NCBI GenBank assembly: GCA_910588125.1
Contig: CAJUPI010000014.1
Coordinates: 1 to 51,442 of the forward strand
Direction of reading: 5' to 3'
DNA from: an uncultured Lachnospiraceae bacterium
GTDB lineage: Bacteria > Bacillota > Clostridia > Lachnospirales > Lachnospiraceae
Length of the DNA: 51,442 nucleotides
Shown here: in pieces, positions 16,089-25,711 of the stretch
Layout of the letters: the number at the start of each line of letters is the position of its first letter
Position numbering within the stretch: position 1 is the stretch's first letter
Made by a program: the position numbers and the translations under genes
The notes under the pieces: model-generated
Seen by the model: the letters and a program-made list of their open reading frames with translations, nothing else
The model's database searches: none
Told to the model about the DNA's origin: nothing

Positions 16089-16193
16089 AAAAAGCGTATG
16101 CCCTTTGCCCGCCGAGGGTAATCCGGGCAAAAGAGGAGATTCGCCCGACAAAGTTTAGTTCTGCAATAATTTTGCATTTTTATACATTTCTAC

Positions 16194-16221
16194 TTGATAA
16201 TTTCCGGAAAATATGTATAAT
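16194..16221 (+). promoter_or_regulatory. Promoter for the amino-acid ABC transporter
   Basis: TTGATA at 16194-16199 and TATAAT at 16216-16221 with a 16-bp spacer, about 90 bases before the substrate-binding protein start. Confidence 0.65.
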
Positions 16222-16314
16222 GGATAAAGTCGAAATGATTTTTGAACTATTATATTTATGCGCGATACGGATATTAGGAACGGATAAGGTATCGGCACAT
16301 TGAGGAGGACAATT

Positions 16315-17271
16315 ATGAAAAAGAAAGTTTTGGCATTGGGAATGGCAGTATGTATGGCGGCGTCCCTGGCGGCATGTGGGAACGGCTCTTCTTCCCAGAC
16401 CACAGCGGCAGAGGCCACTACGACAGAAACAACGACAGCCGAAGCGGCATCAGAAGGTGAGGCCGAAAGCACGGAAAGTGAGTCTGAGACAGAGGCGGCA
16501 GCCACGGCGGAGATACAGACCGTCACGGCAGGCAAATTGACCGTGGCCACCAGCCCGGATTTTGCTCCCTATGAGTTCTATGCTATCGGTGCGGATGGCA
16601 CTCCGGCCCTGGCTGGCTTTGACATGGCGCTGGCCCAGTACATAGCAGATGACCTGGGACTGGAGCTGGAGGTTGTTACGGTAGATTTTGATGGTGTTTT
16701 GAGTGAGCTGCAGACCAAATCCGTGGATTTGGGCATGGCCGGCCTTTCTCCGGATCCCAAGAGAGAAGGGATCATGGATTTTTCGGATCTGTATTACATA
16801 GGCGGACAGTCACTGGTGACGGTAAAAGCGAATGCGGATACCTATAATACTTTCGAAGCAATCAATAAGCCGGAGGTCTCTGTAGGAGCGCAGATTGGTT
16901 CGATCCAGATGGATCTGGCGAATACCAACAGCCCGGATGCCGATATTGTGGCTTTGCCGAAGGTAACCGACATCATTGCAGAGCTTTTGACAGGAAAAAT
17001 GGATGCTGCTTATATTGAAACCGATGTGGCTAAGAGCTATCAGAAGAACTATCCGGAGCTGGAGATTGTAATGGAGGTTCCCTATGAGCAGGAGGGCTCT
17101 GCTATCGGTGTTTGCAAAGGAAATGAAGGTTTGTTGGCAGCAGTGAATGCTTCTATTGCCAAAGCATTGGAGGATGGATCGATGGAGAAGTTTGTGGCAG
17201 AAGCGAATGAGCTGGCTTCCGGCGAGAAGTATGAGGGTCTGTTGGACGAGAGCGGACAGGTTCAGGAATAA
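16315..17271 (+). CDS. Polar amino-acid ABC transporter, substrate-binding lipoprotein
   Basis: 318 residues. Signal peptide with lipobox LAAC (Cys at about 20), then a Thr/Glu/Ala-rich linker (about 22-70), then a family 3 solute-binding domain: LTVATSPDFAPYEF, GFDMALAQYIADDLGLELEVV, DGVLSELQTKSVDLGMAGLSPDPKR, and a C-terminal YEQEGSAIGVCKGN. It should be anchored outside the membrane and bind a polar amino acid such as glutamine, arginine or cystine; the ligand is not deducible. The start is the ATG at 16315 after TGAGGAGGA; a TTG 15 bases upstream lies in the ribosome binding site. A palindromic repeat separates it from its permease gene. Confidence 0.92.
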   Translation: MKKKVLALGMAVCMAASLAACGNGSSSQTTAAEATTTETTTAEAASEGEAESTESESETEAAATAEIQTVTAGKLTVATSPDFAPYEFYAIGADGTPALAGFDMALAQYIADDLGLELEVVTVDFDGVLSELQTKSVDLGMAGLSPDPKREGIMDFSDLYYIGGQSLVTVKANADTYNTFEAINKPEVSVGAQIGSIQMDLANTNSPDADIVALPKVTDIIAELLTGKMDAAYIETDVAKSYQKNYPELEIVMEVPYEQEGSAIGVCKGNEGLLAAVNASIAKALEDGSMEKFVAEANELASGEKYEGLLDESGQVQE

Positions 17272-17298
17272 GGCAGACAATATCCGTCAGGATTTTGA

Positions 17299-17468
17299 GA
17301 GGGTGTTGCAAAATAAGTCCGCCGCTATTTTCATATCTTGTGCACGGACGGTTTCCGGACATACGGTCTGCGCTTAACGGATAAAATCCGTTGATATCAG
17401 ACAGAGTGTCCTAAACCGGCCGGACACGGGATAAGAGAAGCGGCGGATGATTTATTTTACAACGTCCT
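17299..17468. repeat. Palindromic repeat family 2, copy B (170 bp)
   Basis: Same ends and core as 11361-11531 (GAGGGTGTTGCAAAATAAG, ACGGATAAAATCCGT, TATCAGACAGAGTGTC, GATAAGAGAAG). The inner arms are different: TCCGCCGCT pairs with AGCGGCGGA, where copy A has a CCCTCCC/GGGAGGG pair. The right end is decayed (ATTTTACAACGTCCT). It lies between the binding-protein and permease genes, where a hairpin would be expected to lower downstream expression. Confidence 0.82.
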
Positions 17469-17518
17469 TTCCCTGTTTTGCAGAATTTTACACAGGAAAT
17501 CAGGAAAGGAGCACTCCT

Positions 17519-18304
17519 ATGGGTCAGTTTATTCAGTTAGATAATTTTTCGAAAATCGTACCATATGCACAATTGTTCCGGCAGGGAATGCTGGTAACGG
17601 TTCTGCTGTCTCTGTTTACAGTGGTAATTGGCTTTTGTATTGCACTGGTCCTGGCACTGATGCGGATGTCCAATGTCTGCCCGTTTCGCAGCCTGGGACT
17701 GGATAAGAACGGACATCTGCGGGAGGGCGGCTTTCTGGCTCTGGTAAGCCGGTTTAACCCCTTAAGTTTTATTGCCACTGCATATGTAGAGATTTTGCGC
17801 TCCACGCCGGTGATCGTGCAGATTTTTATTGTTTATTATGGAGTATTCAGCCTGATCCAATTGCCTTCTTTTCAGTTGTTTGGCTTTATCAAGTTCGATC
17901 GGTTTTTCCCTGGAGTGGTAGCGCTGGGGATGAATTCAGGCGCTTATTTGTGTGAGATCATCCGGGCTGGAATCCAGTCTATTGACGGTGGCCAGACGGA
18001 GGCAGCCCGTTCCCTGGGCTTGTCCCAGGCTCAGAACCTGCGCTATATCATTTTACCGCAGGCGCTGAAAAATATTCTGCCGGCGATTGCTAATGAGTTT
18101 GTGGTTATTATCAAGGAATCGGCGATTACTTATACAATTGGCGTTCAGGATATCATGTCAGCGGTGAATGCAGTGAAGGGAGCTGCCTTTGTGATTGTGG
18201 AGCCGCTTTTGGTGGCAACGGCAGTTTATTTCTGCCTGTGTTTTCCCACATCCAAAATCATTGCTTATTTCGAAAGGAGAATGAGCCATGGCGACAAGAG
18301 ATAG
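17519..18304 (+). CDS. Amino-acid ABC transporter permease (HisM/GlnP family)
   Basis: 261-residue inner-membrane permease. The polar amino-acid (HEQRo) signature TVLLSLFTVVIGFCIALVL (helix 1), YVEILRSTPVIVQIFIVYYG and the EAA loop GGQTEAARSLGLSQAQNLRYIILPQALKNILPAIANEF are all present, with about five membrane helices. An insertion of about 20 residues (GLDKNGHLREGGFLALVSRF) sits between helices 1 and 2. The start ATG at 17519 follows AGGAAAGGAG; an in-frame upstream start would lie in the repeat. It overlaps the ATPase gene by 17 bases. Confidence 0.92.
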   Translation: MGQFIQLDNFSKIVPYAQLFRQGMLVTVLLSLFTVVIGFCIALVLALMRMSNVCPFRSLGLDKNGHLREGGFLALVSRFNPLSFIATAYVEILRSTPVIVQIFIVYYGVFSLIQLPSFQLFGFIKFDRFFPGVVALGMNSGAYLCEIIRAGIQSIDGGQTEAARSLGLSQAQNLRYIILPQALKNILPAIANEFVVIIKESAITYTIGVQDIMSAVNAVKGAAFVIVEPLLVATAVYFCLCFPTSKIIAYFERRMSHGDKR

Positions 18305-19064
18305 TCTGATTCAGGTGACGGATTTAAAAAAGCATTATCATATGGGCGCCATCAAAGCTCTGGACGGAGTGACGGTAGATATTAACCGCGGAGATGTGAT
18401 GGTAGTGATTGGCCCTTCTGGTTCCGGAAAATCCACTTTTTTGCGGAGCCTGAATTTGTTGGAGGAACCCACGGGCGGGGCAATTGTATTCGACGGTGTG
18501 GACATCACGAAGAAAAAATATAAGGACGCTGCCGGAAAAACCGTTAAGCTGGATATCGATGCCCTTCGTCAGAAAATGGGGATGGTATTCCAGCATTTCA
18601 ATCTGTTTCCCCATAAAACGATTTTGGAAAACATGACGTTGGCGCCAATCAAGGTAAAAAAGATGAACCGGGCCCTGGCCGAAGAAAAAGCCTTACAGCT
18701 TCTCGAGCGGGTCGGCCTGAAGGATCGGGCCAATGCCTATCCGATCCAGCTTTCCGGCGGGCAGAAACAACGGGTGGCGATCGTGCGGGCCCTGGCCATG
18801 GAGCCGGAGGTCATGTTGTTCGACGAGCCAACTTCGGCGCTCGATCCGGAGATGGTGGGAGAAGTACTGGATGTTATGAAGGAGCTGGCCAGAGAAGGCA
18901 TGACCATGGTGGTGGTGACTCATGAGATGGGATTTGCCAGAGAGGTGGGGAACCGGGTGCTGTTTATGGCGGACGGGATGTTGCTGGAGCAGGGCTCACC
19001 GGAAGATATTTTTGGAAATCCCCAAAGTCCGCGGCTGCAGGATTTTCTGGCAAAGGTGCTATAG
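18288..19064 (+). CDS. Amino-acid ABC transporter ATP-binding protein (GlnQ type)
   Basis: 258-residue ABC ATPase that powers the transporter. Walker A GPSGSGKST (about 43-51), Q-loop FQHFNLFPHKTILENM, signature LSGGQKQRV (about 147-155), Walker B VMLFDEPTSALDP, and H-loop VVVTHEMGFAREV. An insertion KKKYKDAAGKTVKLD before the Q-loop is seen in clostridial members of this group. The ATG at 18288 lies within the permease 3' end behind AAAGGAGAATG, indicating translational coupling. Confidence 0.94.
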   Translation: MATRDSLIQVTDLKKHYHMGAIKALDGVTVDINRGDVMVVIGPSGSGKSTFLRSLNLLEEPTGGAIVFDGVDITKKKYKDAAGKTVKLDIDALRQKMGMVFQHFNLFPHKTILENMTLAPIKVKKMNRALAEEKALQLLERVGLKDRANAYPIQLSGGQKQRVAIVRALAMEPEVMLFDEPTSALDPEMVGEVLDVMKELAREGMTMVVVTHEMGFAREVGNRVLFMADGMLLEQGSPEDIFGNPQSPRLQDFLAKVL

Positions 19065-19109
19065 CTCTTCGGAGCATTTGACTTGCAGCGGTTGACTCTC
19101 GCGGCATTC

Positions 19110-19160
19110 GCCAAATGCTTGTGCAAGCACGGCATTGGCTCATTGCTCGCGGAAATAAAA
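19110..19160 (+). repeat. Short intergenic repeat, family 3, copy B
   Basis: A 51-bp element nearly identical to 6222-6273 (GCCAAATGCTTGTGCAAGCAC...GGCTCATTGCTCGCGGAAATAAAA). It again lies directly before the ribosome binding site of the next gene. A few paired positions differ between copies (GCGCTTGGC versus GCATTGGC). Confidence 0.8.
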
Positions 19161-19172
19161 GGGGATAAGAAA

Positions 19173-20615
19173 ATGACGGATAGTAAACAGGCAGCAGTGG
19201 CAGCAGTTGAAGAAAAAAAGGATTTGATTGCAGATGTGGCAGATCATATCTGGGAATTTGCAGAGCTGTCGCTGATGGAGAGAAAATCGGCGGAATATTA
19301 TTGTCAAGTTTTGGAGAAAGAAGGCTTCCGGGTAGAACGGGGGATTTGCAACATAGCGACTGCTTTTTCGGCAAGTTTTGGAAGCGGCAGACCGGTGATC
19401 GGGTTGCTGGCTGAATATGATGCGTTATCAGGGCTGTCGCAGAAGGCGGGGAGCCTGGTGCGGGAAGAACGGATTGCCGGGGGAACGGGCCATGGCTGCG
19501 GCCATAACCTGCTGGGGGCGGGAGCTCTTGCAGCGGCCTTAGGAGTTAAAGCGTATCTGGAAGCATCCGGCTGTCCGGGAATCGTAATTTTGTATGGCTG
19601 TCCCGGTGAAGAGGGTGGCGCGGCAAAGGCTTTTATGGCGCGGGATGGAGTGTGGAAAGATTTGGACGCGGCGTTGACCTGGCATCCTGAGGATGTCAAT
19701 GAGGTGCGGACAGGCTCTTCCAACTCATGCATTCAGGTGCAGTATAAATTTACAGGAACTGCCTCGCATGCCGCCGGAGCGCCGGAGAAAGGACGAAGCG
19801 CGCTGGATGCGGTTGAGCTGATGAACATTGGCGTGCAGTTTTTGCGGGAGCATATGAGCGATAAGGCGCGCATCCACTATGCGATTATGGATGCCGGTGG
19901 CTGCAGTCCCAATGTGGTGCAGCCCCGGGCCAGCGTACTTTATATGGTGCGTTCCAATCGCGTGGCGGAAGCAGTAGAATTGCAGGAGAGAGTGGATCGC
20001 ATCGCCCAGGGGGCGGCGCTGATGACGGATACTGTTTTTGAACGGCAGTTTATTGACGGCCTGGCGGATACGGTCAGCAATCTGGTGTTGGAGCAGGTAT
20101 TATATGATAATTTCTGCGAGTTGGGAGTACCGGAGTATACGGCAGAAGAACATGCTTTTGCCGATGCCCTGGCGGTTACTTATCCCGGCAGCGATGCCGT
20201 TCCGGGGATTGCCGCCCGTTATGAAGAGACAGCAAAGGAGCAGATAAAGGCATGGCAGGCCGAAAAAGGCCATGCGATGAATGAATTTCTGGCGCCTCTT
20301 TATAAGGGAGAGGCATTCCATCCAGGCTCCACGGACGTGGGAGATGTCAGCTGGCTGACTCCGACAGCCCAGATTCATGTGGCTTCCTGGCCCAACGGCT
20401 GTCCGGGCCACAGCTGGCAGAATGTGTCGTGTGATCGCACCGAAATTGGCCATAAGGCGGCTGTCCACGCGGGAAAGGTTCTGGCAGCAACGGCAATCGA
20501 TCTGATGGAAAGGCCGGAGCTTTTGACAGCCGCCAGGGAAGAATTTGAAAAGCGCACTGCCGGAGGGTACATTTGTCCGATACCGGCAGATGCAAAACCG
20601 GTAATTCCAGATTAA
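19173..20615 (+). CDS. AbgB-type M20 family amidohydrolase
   Basis: 480-residue metallopeptidase of the M20/AbgB group. Metal and catalytic motifs are visible: AEYDAL, GHGCGHNLLGAGAL (His ligands), GCPGEEGGAAK (catalytic and ligand Glu), the dimerisation-domain SHAAGAPEKGRSALDAVELM, and the C-terminal GSTDVGDVSW. The closest named relative is p-aminobenzoyl-glutamate hydrolase subunit B, but many clostridial homologues cleave other N-acyl amino acids or dipeptides. The ATG at 19173 follows GGGGATAAG; an earlier in-frame start would run through the repeat. Its position after an amino-acid importer suggests it processes an imported conjugate (inference). Confidence 0.88.
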   Translation: MTDSKQAAVAAVEEKKDLIADVADHIWEFAELSLMERKSAEYYCQVLEKEGFRVERGICNIATAFSASFGSGRPVIGLLAEYDALSGLSQKAGSLVREERIAGGTGHGCGHNLLGAGALAAALGVKAYLEASGCPGIVILYGCPGEEGGAAKAFMARDGVWKDLDAALTWHPEDVNEVRTGSSNSCIQVQYKFTGTASHAAGAPEKGRSALDAVELMNIGVQFLREHMSDKARIHYAIMDAGGCSPNVVQPRASVLYMVRSNRVAEAVELQERVDRIAQGAALMTDTVFERQFIDGLADTVSNLVLEQVLYDNFCELGVPEYTAEEHAFADALAVTYPGSDAVPGIAARYEETAKEQIKAWQAEKGHAMNEFLAPLYKGEAFHPGSTDVGDVSWLTPTAQIHVASWPNGCPGHSWQNVSCDRTEIGHKAAVHAGKVLAATAIDLMERPELLTAAREEFEKRTAGGYICPIPADAKPVIPD

Positions 20616-20682
20616 AGCTCATCTGGTTTAAAAATACTGTTAAGGGATAATAATTTAGAAAGTATTTAGAATATTTTTAGAC

Positions 20683-20710
20683 AAGCGAGGTTTAAAAAAC
20701 CTCGCTTTTG
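20683..20710 (+). terminator. Terminator between the amidohydrolase and ftsH
   Basis: AAGCGAGGTTT (20683-20693), loop AAA, AAACCTCGCTT (20697-20707), followed by TTGTTG: a compact 11-bp hairpin with a short T-run. A TATACT box at 20713-20718 just after it may be the ftsH -10 element; no clear -35 box accompanies it. Confidence 0.85.
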
Positions 20711-20752
20711 TTGTATACTGATTAAATATTTCAAGTTTAAGGAGAAAATGGA

Positions 20753-22591
20753 ATGGGAGTAAAAAAAGAAGAGCCAAAGAAGCCATCGCCGAAAAGCTGG
20801 CTTTATTATTACTTTATTGTACTGGTGGTCACTATGTTGTTAAATGCGCTGGTATTTCCTTCCGTATTGGAACGGAAGATACACGAGGTGTCTTATGACC
20901 AGTTTTTAAACATGGTGGAACAGGGGCAGGTAGAGCAGGTGGCGATGCAGGACAACCAGATCAGTTTTCTGGGAAAGAATGAGGAGGGGGAGTTAGCGGC
21001 TTATAAGACCGGACGCTGGCCGGATGATGACCTGACCCAGCGACTGCGGGAGGCCGGAGTGATATTTGCCCAGGAGATACCCACACAGGCATCGCCGGTG
21101 TTGACGTTTTTTACCAGCTGGATTATGCCGATTTTGATGTTCGTGGTGATCGGGCAGCTGCTGAGCCGGATGATGATGAAGCGGATGGGCGGCATGGGGA
21201 ACGCCATGACCTTTGGCAAGTCCAATGCCAAGATTTACGCTGAGACGGAGACAGGAAAGACTTTTGCAGATGTGGCGGGGGAGGAAGAAGCCAAAGAGGC
21301 ATTGAAGGAAATCGTGGATTTTCTGCATAATCCTCAGAAGTATGCAGATATCGGCGCCACATTGCCTAAGGGAGCTTTGCTGGTGGGACCTCCCGGAACG
21401 GGTAAGACCTTGCTGGCCAAGGCAGTGGCCGGAGAAGCCCATGTACCGTTTTTTTCTATTTCCGGTTCAGAGTTTGTGGAGATGTTTGTGGGCATGGGAG
21501 CCGCCAAGGTAAGAGATCTGTTTAAACAGGCCAATGACAAAGCTCCGTGCATTGTGTTCATTGACGAGATTGACACCATTGGCAAGAAGCGGGATGGCGG
21601 CGGCTTAGGCGGCAATGACGAGAGAGAGCAGACACTGAATCAGCTTTTGACAGAGATGGATGGTTTTGATGGTAAGAAGGGCGTAGTGATTCTGGCAGCT
21701 ACGAACCGGCCGGAGTCCCTGGATAAAGCATTGCTGCGGCCGGGACGCTTTGACCGGCGGGTTCCGGTAGAATTGCCGGATTTAAAAGGCCGGATTGCGA
21801 TTCTGAAGGTGCATGGAAAGGCGGTAAAGCTGGGGGATGGCGTGGACTTTGATGCTATAGGCCGTGCCACTTCCGGTGCCAGCGGCGCGGAGCTGGCCAA
21901 CATTGTCAATGAGGCGGCGCTGCGGGCGGTACGCCAGGGACGCAGCGTGGTTTCCCAGGCAGATCTGGAAGAAAGCGTGGAGGTAGTGATTGCCGGATAT
22001 CAGCGCAAGGATGCTGCCGTGTCAGAGAAGGAGAAACGGATTGTGGCTTATCATGAGGTGGGCCATGCTTTAGTGGCGGCATGCCAGAATAACAGTGCGC
22101 CGGTCCATAAGATTACTATCATTCCCCGTACCTCCGGTGCATTGGGATATACCATGCAGGTAGAGGAAGGAGAACGTTTCCTGATGAGTAAGGAGGAGGC
22201 GCTGAACAAGATTGCCACCTTTACGGGAGGCCGGGCGGCAGAAGAATTTATGTTTGGTTCGATCACCACCGGTGCTGCCAATGACATTGAACAGGCCACA
22301 AAGCTGGCCCGGGCCATGGTGACCCGCTACGGTATGAGCGGGCAGTTCGGCATGGTGGCTTTAGAGACGGTGAACAATCAATATCTGGGAGGAGATACCT
22401 CTATGGTTTGCGCTCCGGAGACAGCCAGGATGGTGGATGAGGAAGTGATCCGGATTGTAAAGGAACAGTATGAGAAGGCCATGGGGATATTAAAGGCCCA
22501 TGCAGGGAAGCTGAATGAAATTTCCGGGTATTTGCTGGAAAGAGAGACGATCAGCGGCGAGGAGTTTATGGAGATACTGACCAGGGAATAA
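20753..22591 (+). CDS. ftsH: ATP-dependent zinc metalloprotease FtsH
   Basis: 612-residue membrane AAA+ protease that degrades misfolded and regulatory membrane proteins. Transmembrane helices at about 17-36 and 118-137 flank the small external domain. Walker A is GPPGTGKT (212-219), Walker B VFIDEID (Asp271-Glu272), and the second region of homology is ATNRPESLDKALLRPGRFDR. The zinc site is HEVGH (434-438), with the third ligand Asp expected in the AANDIEQAT region. It lacks the long Gly/Gln-rich tail of some homologues and is a little shorter than E. coli FtsH. The ATG at 20753 follows AAGGAG; another ATG two codons earlier is possible but closer to it. Confidence 0.96.
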   Translation: MGVKKEEPKKPSPKSWLYYYFIVLVVTMLLNALVFPSVLERKIHEVSYDQFLNMVEQGQVEQVAMQDNQISFLGKNEEGELAAYKTGRWPDDDLTQRLREAGVIFAQEIPTQASPVLTFFTSWIMPILMFVVIGQLLSRMMMKRMGGMGNAMTFGKSNAKIYAETETGKTFADVAGEEEAKEALKEIVDFLHNPQKYADIGATLPKGALLVGPPGTGKTLLAKAVAGEAHVPFFSISGSEFVEMFVGMGAAKVRDLFKQANDKAPCIVFIDEIDTIGKKRDGGGLGGNDEREQTLNQLLTEMDGFDGKKGVVILAATNRPESLDKALLRPGRFDRRVPVELPDLKGRIAILKVHGKAVKLGDGVDFDAIGRATSGASGAELANIVNEAALRAVRQGRSVVSQADLEESVEVVIAGYQRKDAAVSEKEKRIVAYHEVGHALVAACQNNSAPVHKITIIPRTSGALGYTMQVEEGERFLMSKEEALNKIATFTGGRAAEEFMFGSITTGAANDIEQATKLARAMVTRYGMSGQFGMVALETVNNQYLGGDTSMVCAPETARMVDEEVIRIVKEQYEKAMGILKAHAGKLNEISGYLLERETISGEEFMEILTRE

Positions 22592-22625
22592 AGCAGGTTT
22601 TTGTCTTATTGCACAGAACAAATGT

Positions 22626-22654
22626 TTGCAAAACAGCAGCCGATGTGGTAGAAT
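22626..22654 (+). promoter_or_regulatory. uvrA promoter
   Basis: TTGCAA (22626-22631), 17 bp, TAGAAT (22649-22654), about 65 bases before the uvrA start. No LexA box was recognised near it. Confidence 0.55.
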
Positions 22655-22726
22655 AGAACTGTTTCCGGGTGGAGAGAATCGGATTAAGAGGCATCCGGAG
22701 GAAAAGTTTACAGAAAGGCTGAAGGC

Positions 22727-25558
22727 ATGGCAAAACAATATATTAAGATAAGAGGCGCAAATGAGCACAATTTAAAGAATGTAACCCTGGATATCCCGCG
22801 AAATGAACTGGTAGTTCTGACAGGATTAAGCGGTTCCGGCAAGTCATCTCTGGCTTTTGATACGATCTATGCGGAGGGGCAGAGGCGTTATATGGAGTCG
22901 TTGTCCTCCTATGCCAGACAGTTTTTGGGACAGATGGAAAAACCGGATGTGGAAAGCATCGAGGGGCTTTCTCCGGCGATATCCATTGATCAGAAATCTA
23001 CGAACCGCAATCCCCGTTCGACGGTAGGGACCGTGACGGAGATATATGATTATATGCGTCTTTTATACGCGCGGATTGGGATTCCTCACTGCCCGAAGTG
23101 CGGCAGGGAGATCAAGAGGCAGACGGTGGATCAGATGGTGGATCAGATCCTGGCGATGCCCGAACGGACCCGGATTCAGCTATTGGCACCCGTGGTGCGG
23201 GGACGAAAGGGCGAACATGTAAAGCTTCTGGAGCAGGCCCGGCGCAGCGGCTATGTCCGGGCGCGGATTGACGGGAATCTGTATGAGCTGTCCGAGGAGA
23301 TTAGGCTGGAAAAAAATATCAAGCACAACATTGAGATTGTGGTTGACCGCCTGGTGGTGAAGGCGGGGATTGAGAAGCGGCTGACCGATTCGATCGAGAC
23401 GGTGATGGGGCTGTCGGATGGCCTGATGATCGTGGATGTGATTGACGGCGAGCCTTTGAATTTCAGCATGAGTTTTGCCTGCCCGGACTGTGGAATCAGT
23501 ATCGAAGAGGTGGAACCCCGAAGCTTCTCTTTTAACAATCCTTTCGGAGCCTGTCCGGATTGCTTTGGCCTGGGATATAAAATGGAATTTGATGAGGATC
23601 TGATGATTCCTGACAAGTCCCTGAGCATTTCTCAAGGGGCGATCACAGTGATGGGATGGCAGTCTTGTACAGATAAAGGCAGCTTTACCCATGCAATTCT
23701 GGAGGCGTTGTCAAAGGAATATGATTTTAGCCTGGATACTCCTTTTGAGGAGTATCCGGATCCGATCCATGAAGTGCTGATCTATGGCACCGGAGGACGG
23801 GAGATCAAGGTTCATTATCGGGGACAGCGGGGAGAGGGAGTCTATGACGTGGCGTTTGAAGGCCTGTTGCGAAATGTGGAACGGCGTTATCGAGAGACTT
23901 TCTCTGAGGCATCCAAGGCGGAATATGAGACGTTTATGCGGATTACCCCGTGTAAGGCATGTAAGGGGCAGAGGCTGAAGAAGAGCTCGCTGGCTGTGAC
24001 GGTAGGGGAGAAGAATATTTATGAGGTGACGGAGCTTTCCATTACCGCCTGCCGCGCCTTTTTTGAGAAACTGCGGCTGACATCGATGCAAGAGTCGATC
24101 GGTGCGCAGATTTTAAAGGAGATAAAGGCCAGGCTGGATTTTTTACTGAATGTAGGATTAGAATATCTGTCTTTGTCACGGGCGACCGGGACATTATCCG
24201 GGGGGGAAGCGCAGCGGATCCGGCTGGCGACCCAGATTGGCTCCGGACTGGTGGGGGTGGCCTATATTTTGGACGAACCCAGCATCGGCCTGCATCAGAG
24301 GGATAATGACAAGCTGTTGGCGACCCTGCTCCACCTGCGGGATTTAGGCAATTCCGTACTGGTAGTGGAGCATGACGAAGACACGATGCGGGCCGCTGAT
24401 TATATTGTTGATATCGGACCAGGAGCCGGAGAGCATGGCGGTGAGGTGGTGGCGGCCGGAAGCGTGGAAGATATCATTCAATGCGAACGTTCCGTCACCG
24501 GTGCTTATCTGAGCGGACGAACCCGAATCCCGGTACCGAAGGAACGGAGGAAGGCCAGCGGTTATCTGACTGTAAGAGGTGCGACGGAGAATAACCTGAA
24601 AAATATTGATGTATCATTTCCGCTGGGAGTGATGACTTGCGTCACTGGTGTCTCCGGTTCCGGCAAGAGCTCGCTGGTCAATGAGATTCTCTATAAATCA
24701 CTGGCCCGCAAGCTGAACCGTGCACGGACTATACCAGGAAAATTCAAAAAACTGGAGGGAGTAGAGCAGTTAGATAAAGTGATCGCGATCGATCAGTCTC
24801 CCATCGGCCGTACGCCGCGTTCCAATCCGGCGACCTACACAGGAGTATTTGACATGATCCGAGATCTGTTTGCTTCGACGGCCGACGCCAAGATGCGGGG
24901 ATACAGCAAGGGGCGTTTCAGCTTTAATGTCAAGGGTGGGCGTTGTGAGGCATGCAGCGGCGACGGCATTATTAAGATCGAGATGCATTTCTTGCCAGAT
25001 GTATATGTTCCCTGTGAGGTTTGCGGCGGCAAACGTTATAACCGGGAGACGCTGGAAGTCAAATACAAAGGAAAGAGCATTTATGACGTATTAAATATGA
25101 CAGTAGAAGAGGCAACGAAGTTTTTCGAGAATATTCCTTCGATTCACCGCAAGATCTCAACGCTCAATGACGTCGGCCTTTCCTATATTCGTATGGGCCA
25201 GCCCTCTACAGAGCTATCCGGCGGAGAGGCGCAGCGGATCAAGTTAGCCACCGAACTAAGCCGGAGGAGCACCGGCAAGACCATCTACATTCTAGACGAG
25301 CCAACGACCGGACTGCATTTTGCAGACGTGCATAAGCTGGTGGATATTTTGCGGCGTTTATCAGAGGGCGGTAATACAGTAATTGTGATTGAACACAATC
25401 TAGATGTGATCAAGGCCGCTGATTATATCATCGATATCGGTCCCGAAGGCGGCGACCGCGGCGGCACAGTAATCGCCCAAGGAACGCCGGAGGAGATAGC
25501 GGAAGAAGAGATTTCATATACAGGAAAATACGTAAAAAAAATGTTGGCGCGTGTATAA
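22727..25558 (+). CDS. uvrA: UvrABC excinuclease subunit A
   Basis: 943-residue damage-recognition ATPase of nucleotide excision repair. It has two ABC modules: Walker A GLSGSGKSS at 33-41 and GVSGSGKSS at about 640, with ABC signatures LSGGEAQRIRLAT and LSGGEAQRIKLAT and Walker B motifs ILDEPSIGLHQRD and ILDEPTTGLHFAD. Zinc-binding cysteine pairs CPKCG, CPDCG...CPDCFG and CEACSGDG...CEVCGGKRYN are intact. Full length and intact. It has its own promoter; no uvrB is in the window. Confidence 0.97.
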   Translation: MAKQYIKIRGANEHNLKNVTLDIPRNELVVLTGLSGSGKSSLAFDTIYAEGQRRYMESLSSYARQFLGQMEKPDVESIEGLSPAISIDQKSTNRNPRSTVGTVTEIYDYMRLLYARIGIPHCPKCGREIKRQTVDQMVDQILAMPERTRIQLLAPVVRGRKGEHVKLLEQARRSGYVRARIDGNLYELSEEIRLEKNIKHNIEIVVDRLVVKAGIEKRLTDSIETVMGLSDGLMIVDVIDGEPLNFSMSFACPDCGISIEEVEPRSFSFNNPFGACPDCFGLGYKMEFDEDLMIPDKSLSISQGAITVMGWQSCTDKGSFTHAILEALSKEYDFSLDTPFEEYPDPIHEVLIYGTGGREIKVHYRGQRGEGVYDVAFEGLLRNVERRYRETFSEASKAEYETFMRITPCKACKGQRLKKSSLAVTVGEKNIYEVTELSITACRAFFEKLRLTSMQESIGAQILKEIKARLDFLLNVGLEYLSLSRATGTLSGGEAQRIRLATQIGSGLVGVAYILDEPSIGLHQRDNDKLLATLLHLRDLGNSVLVVEHDEDTMRAADYIVDIGPGAGEHGGEVVAAGSVEDIIQCERSVTGAYLSGRTRIPVPKERRKASGYLTVRGATENNLKNIDVSFPLGVMTCVTGVSGSGKSSLVNEILYKSLARKLNRARTIPGKFKKLEGVEQLDKVIAIDQSPIGRTPRSNPATYTGVFDMIRDLFASTADAKMRGYSKGRFSFNVKGGRCEACSGDGIIKIEMHFLPDVYVPCEVCGGKRYNRETLEVKYKGKSIYDVLNMTVEEATKFFENIPSIHRKISTLNDVGLSYIRMGQPSTELSGGEAQRIKLATELSRRSTGKTIYILDEPTTGLHFADVHKLVDILRRLSEGGNTVIVIEHNLDVIKAADYIIDIGPEGGDRGGTVIAQGTPEEIAEEEISYTGKYVKKMLARV

Positions 25559-25657
25559 ACGCGATTGTGGAAAAAAGCCTTGTCCAGTGAGCAAACAAAA
25601 AATTCAGAAAAATTCCCAATACTGGACAAAAAGCCATATATTTATACAAAAAACCAA

Positions 25658-25686
25658 TTGATAAAAATTTATCGTTATGAGATAAT
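25658..25686 (+). promoter_or_regulatory. Promoter of the hydrogenase cluster
   Basis: TTGATA at 25658-25663, 17 bp, GATAAT at 25681-25686. It points into the hairpin at 25712-25772 and then the 2Fe-2S gene at 25955, leaving a leader of about 260 nt. Confidence 0.55.
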
Positions 25687-25711
25687 GTCCACGTAAGCAA
25701 TGAGCAGTGCG

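Noticed and set aside
16104..16141. TTTGCCCG/CGGGCAAA hairpin after the HAD gene as a terminator
   Set aside because: The stem is short with a large loop and no T-run follows; left out of the features.
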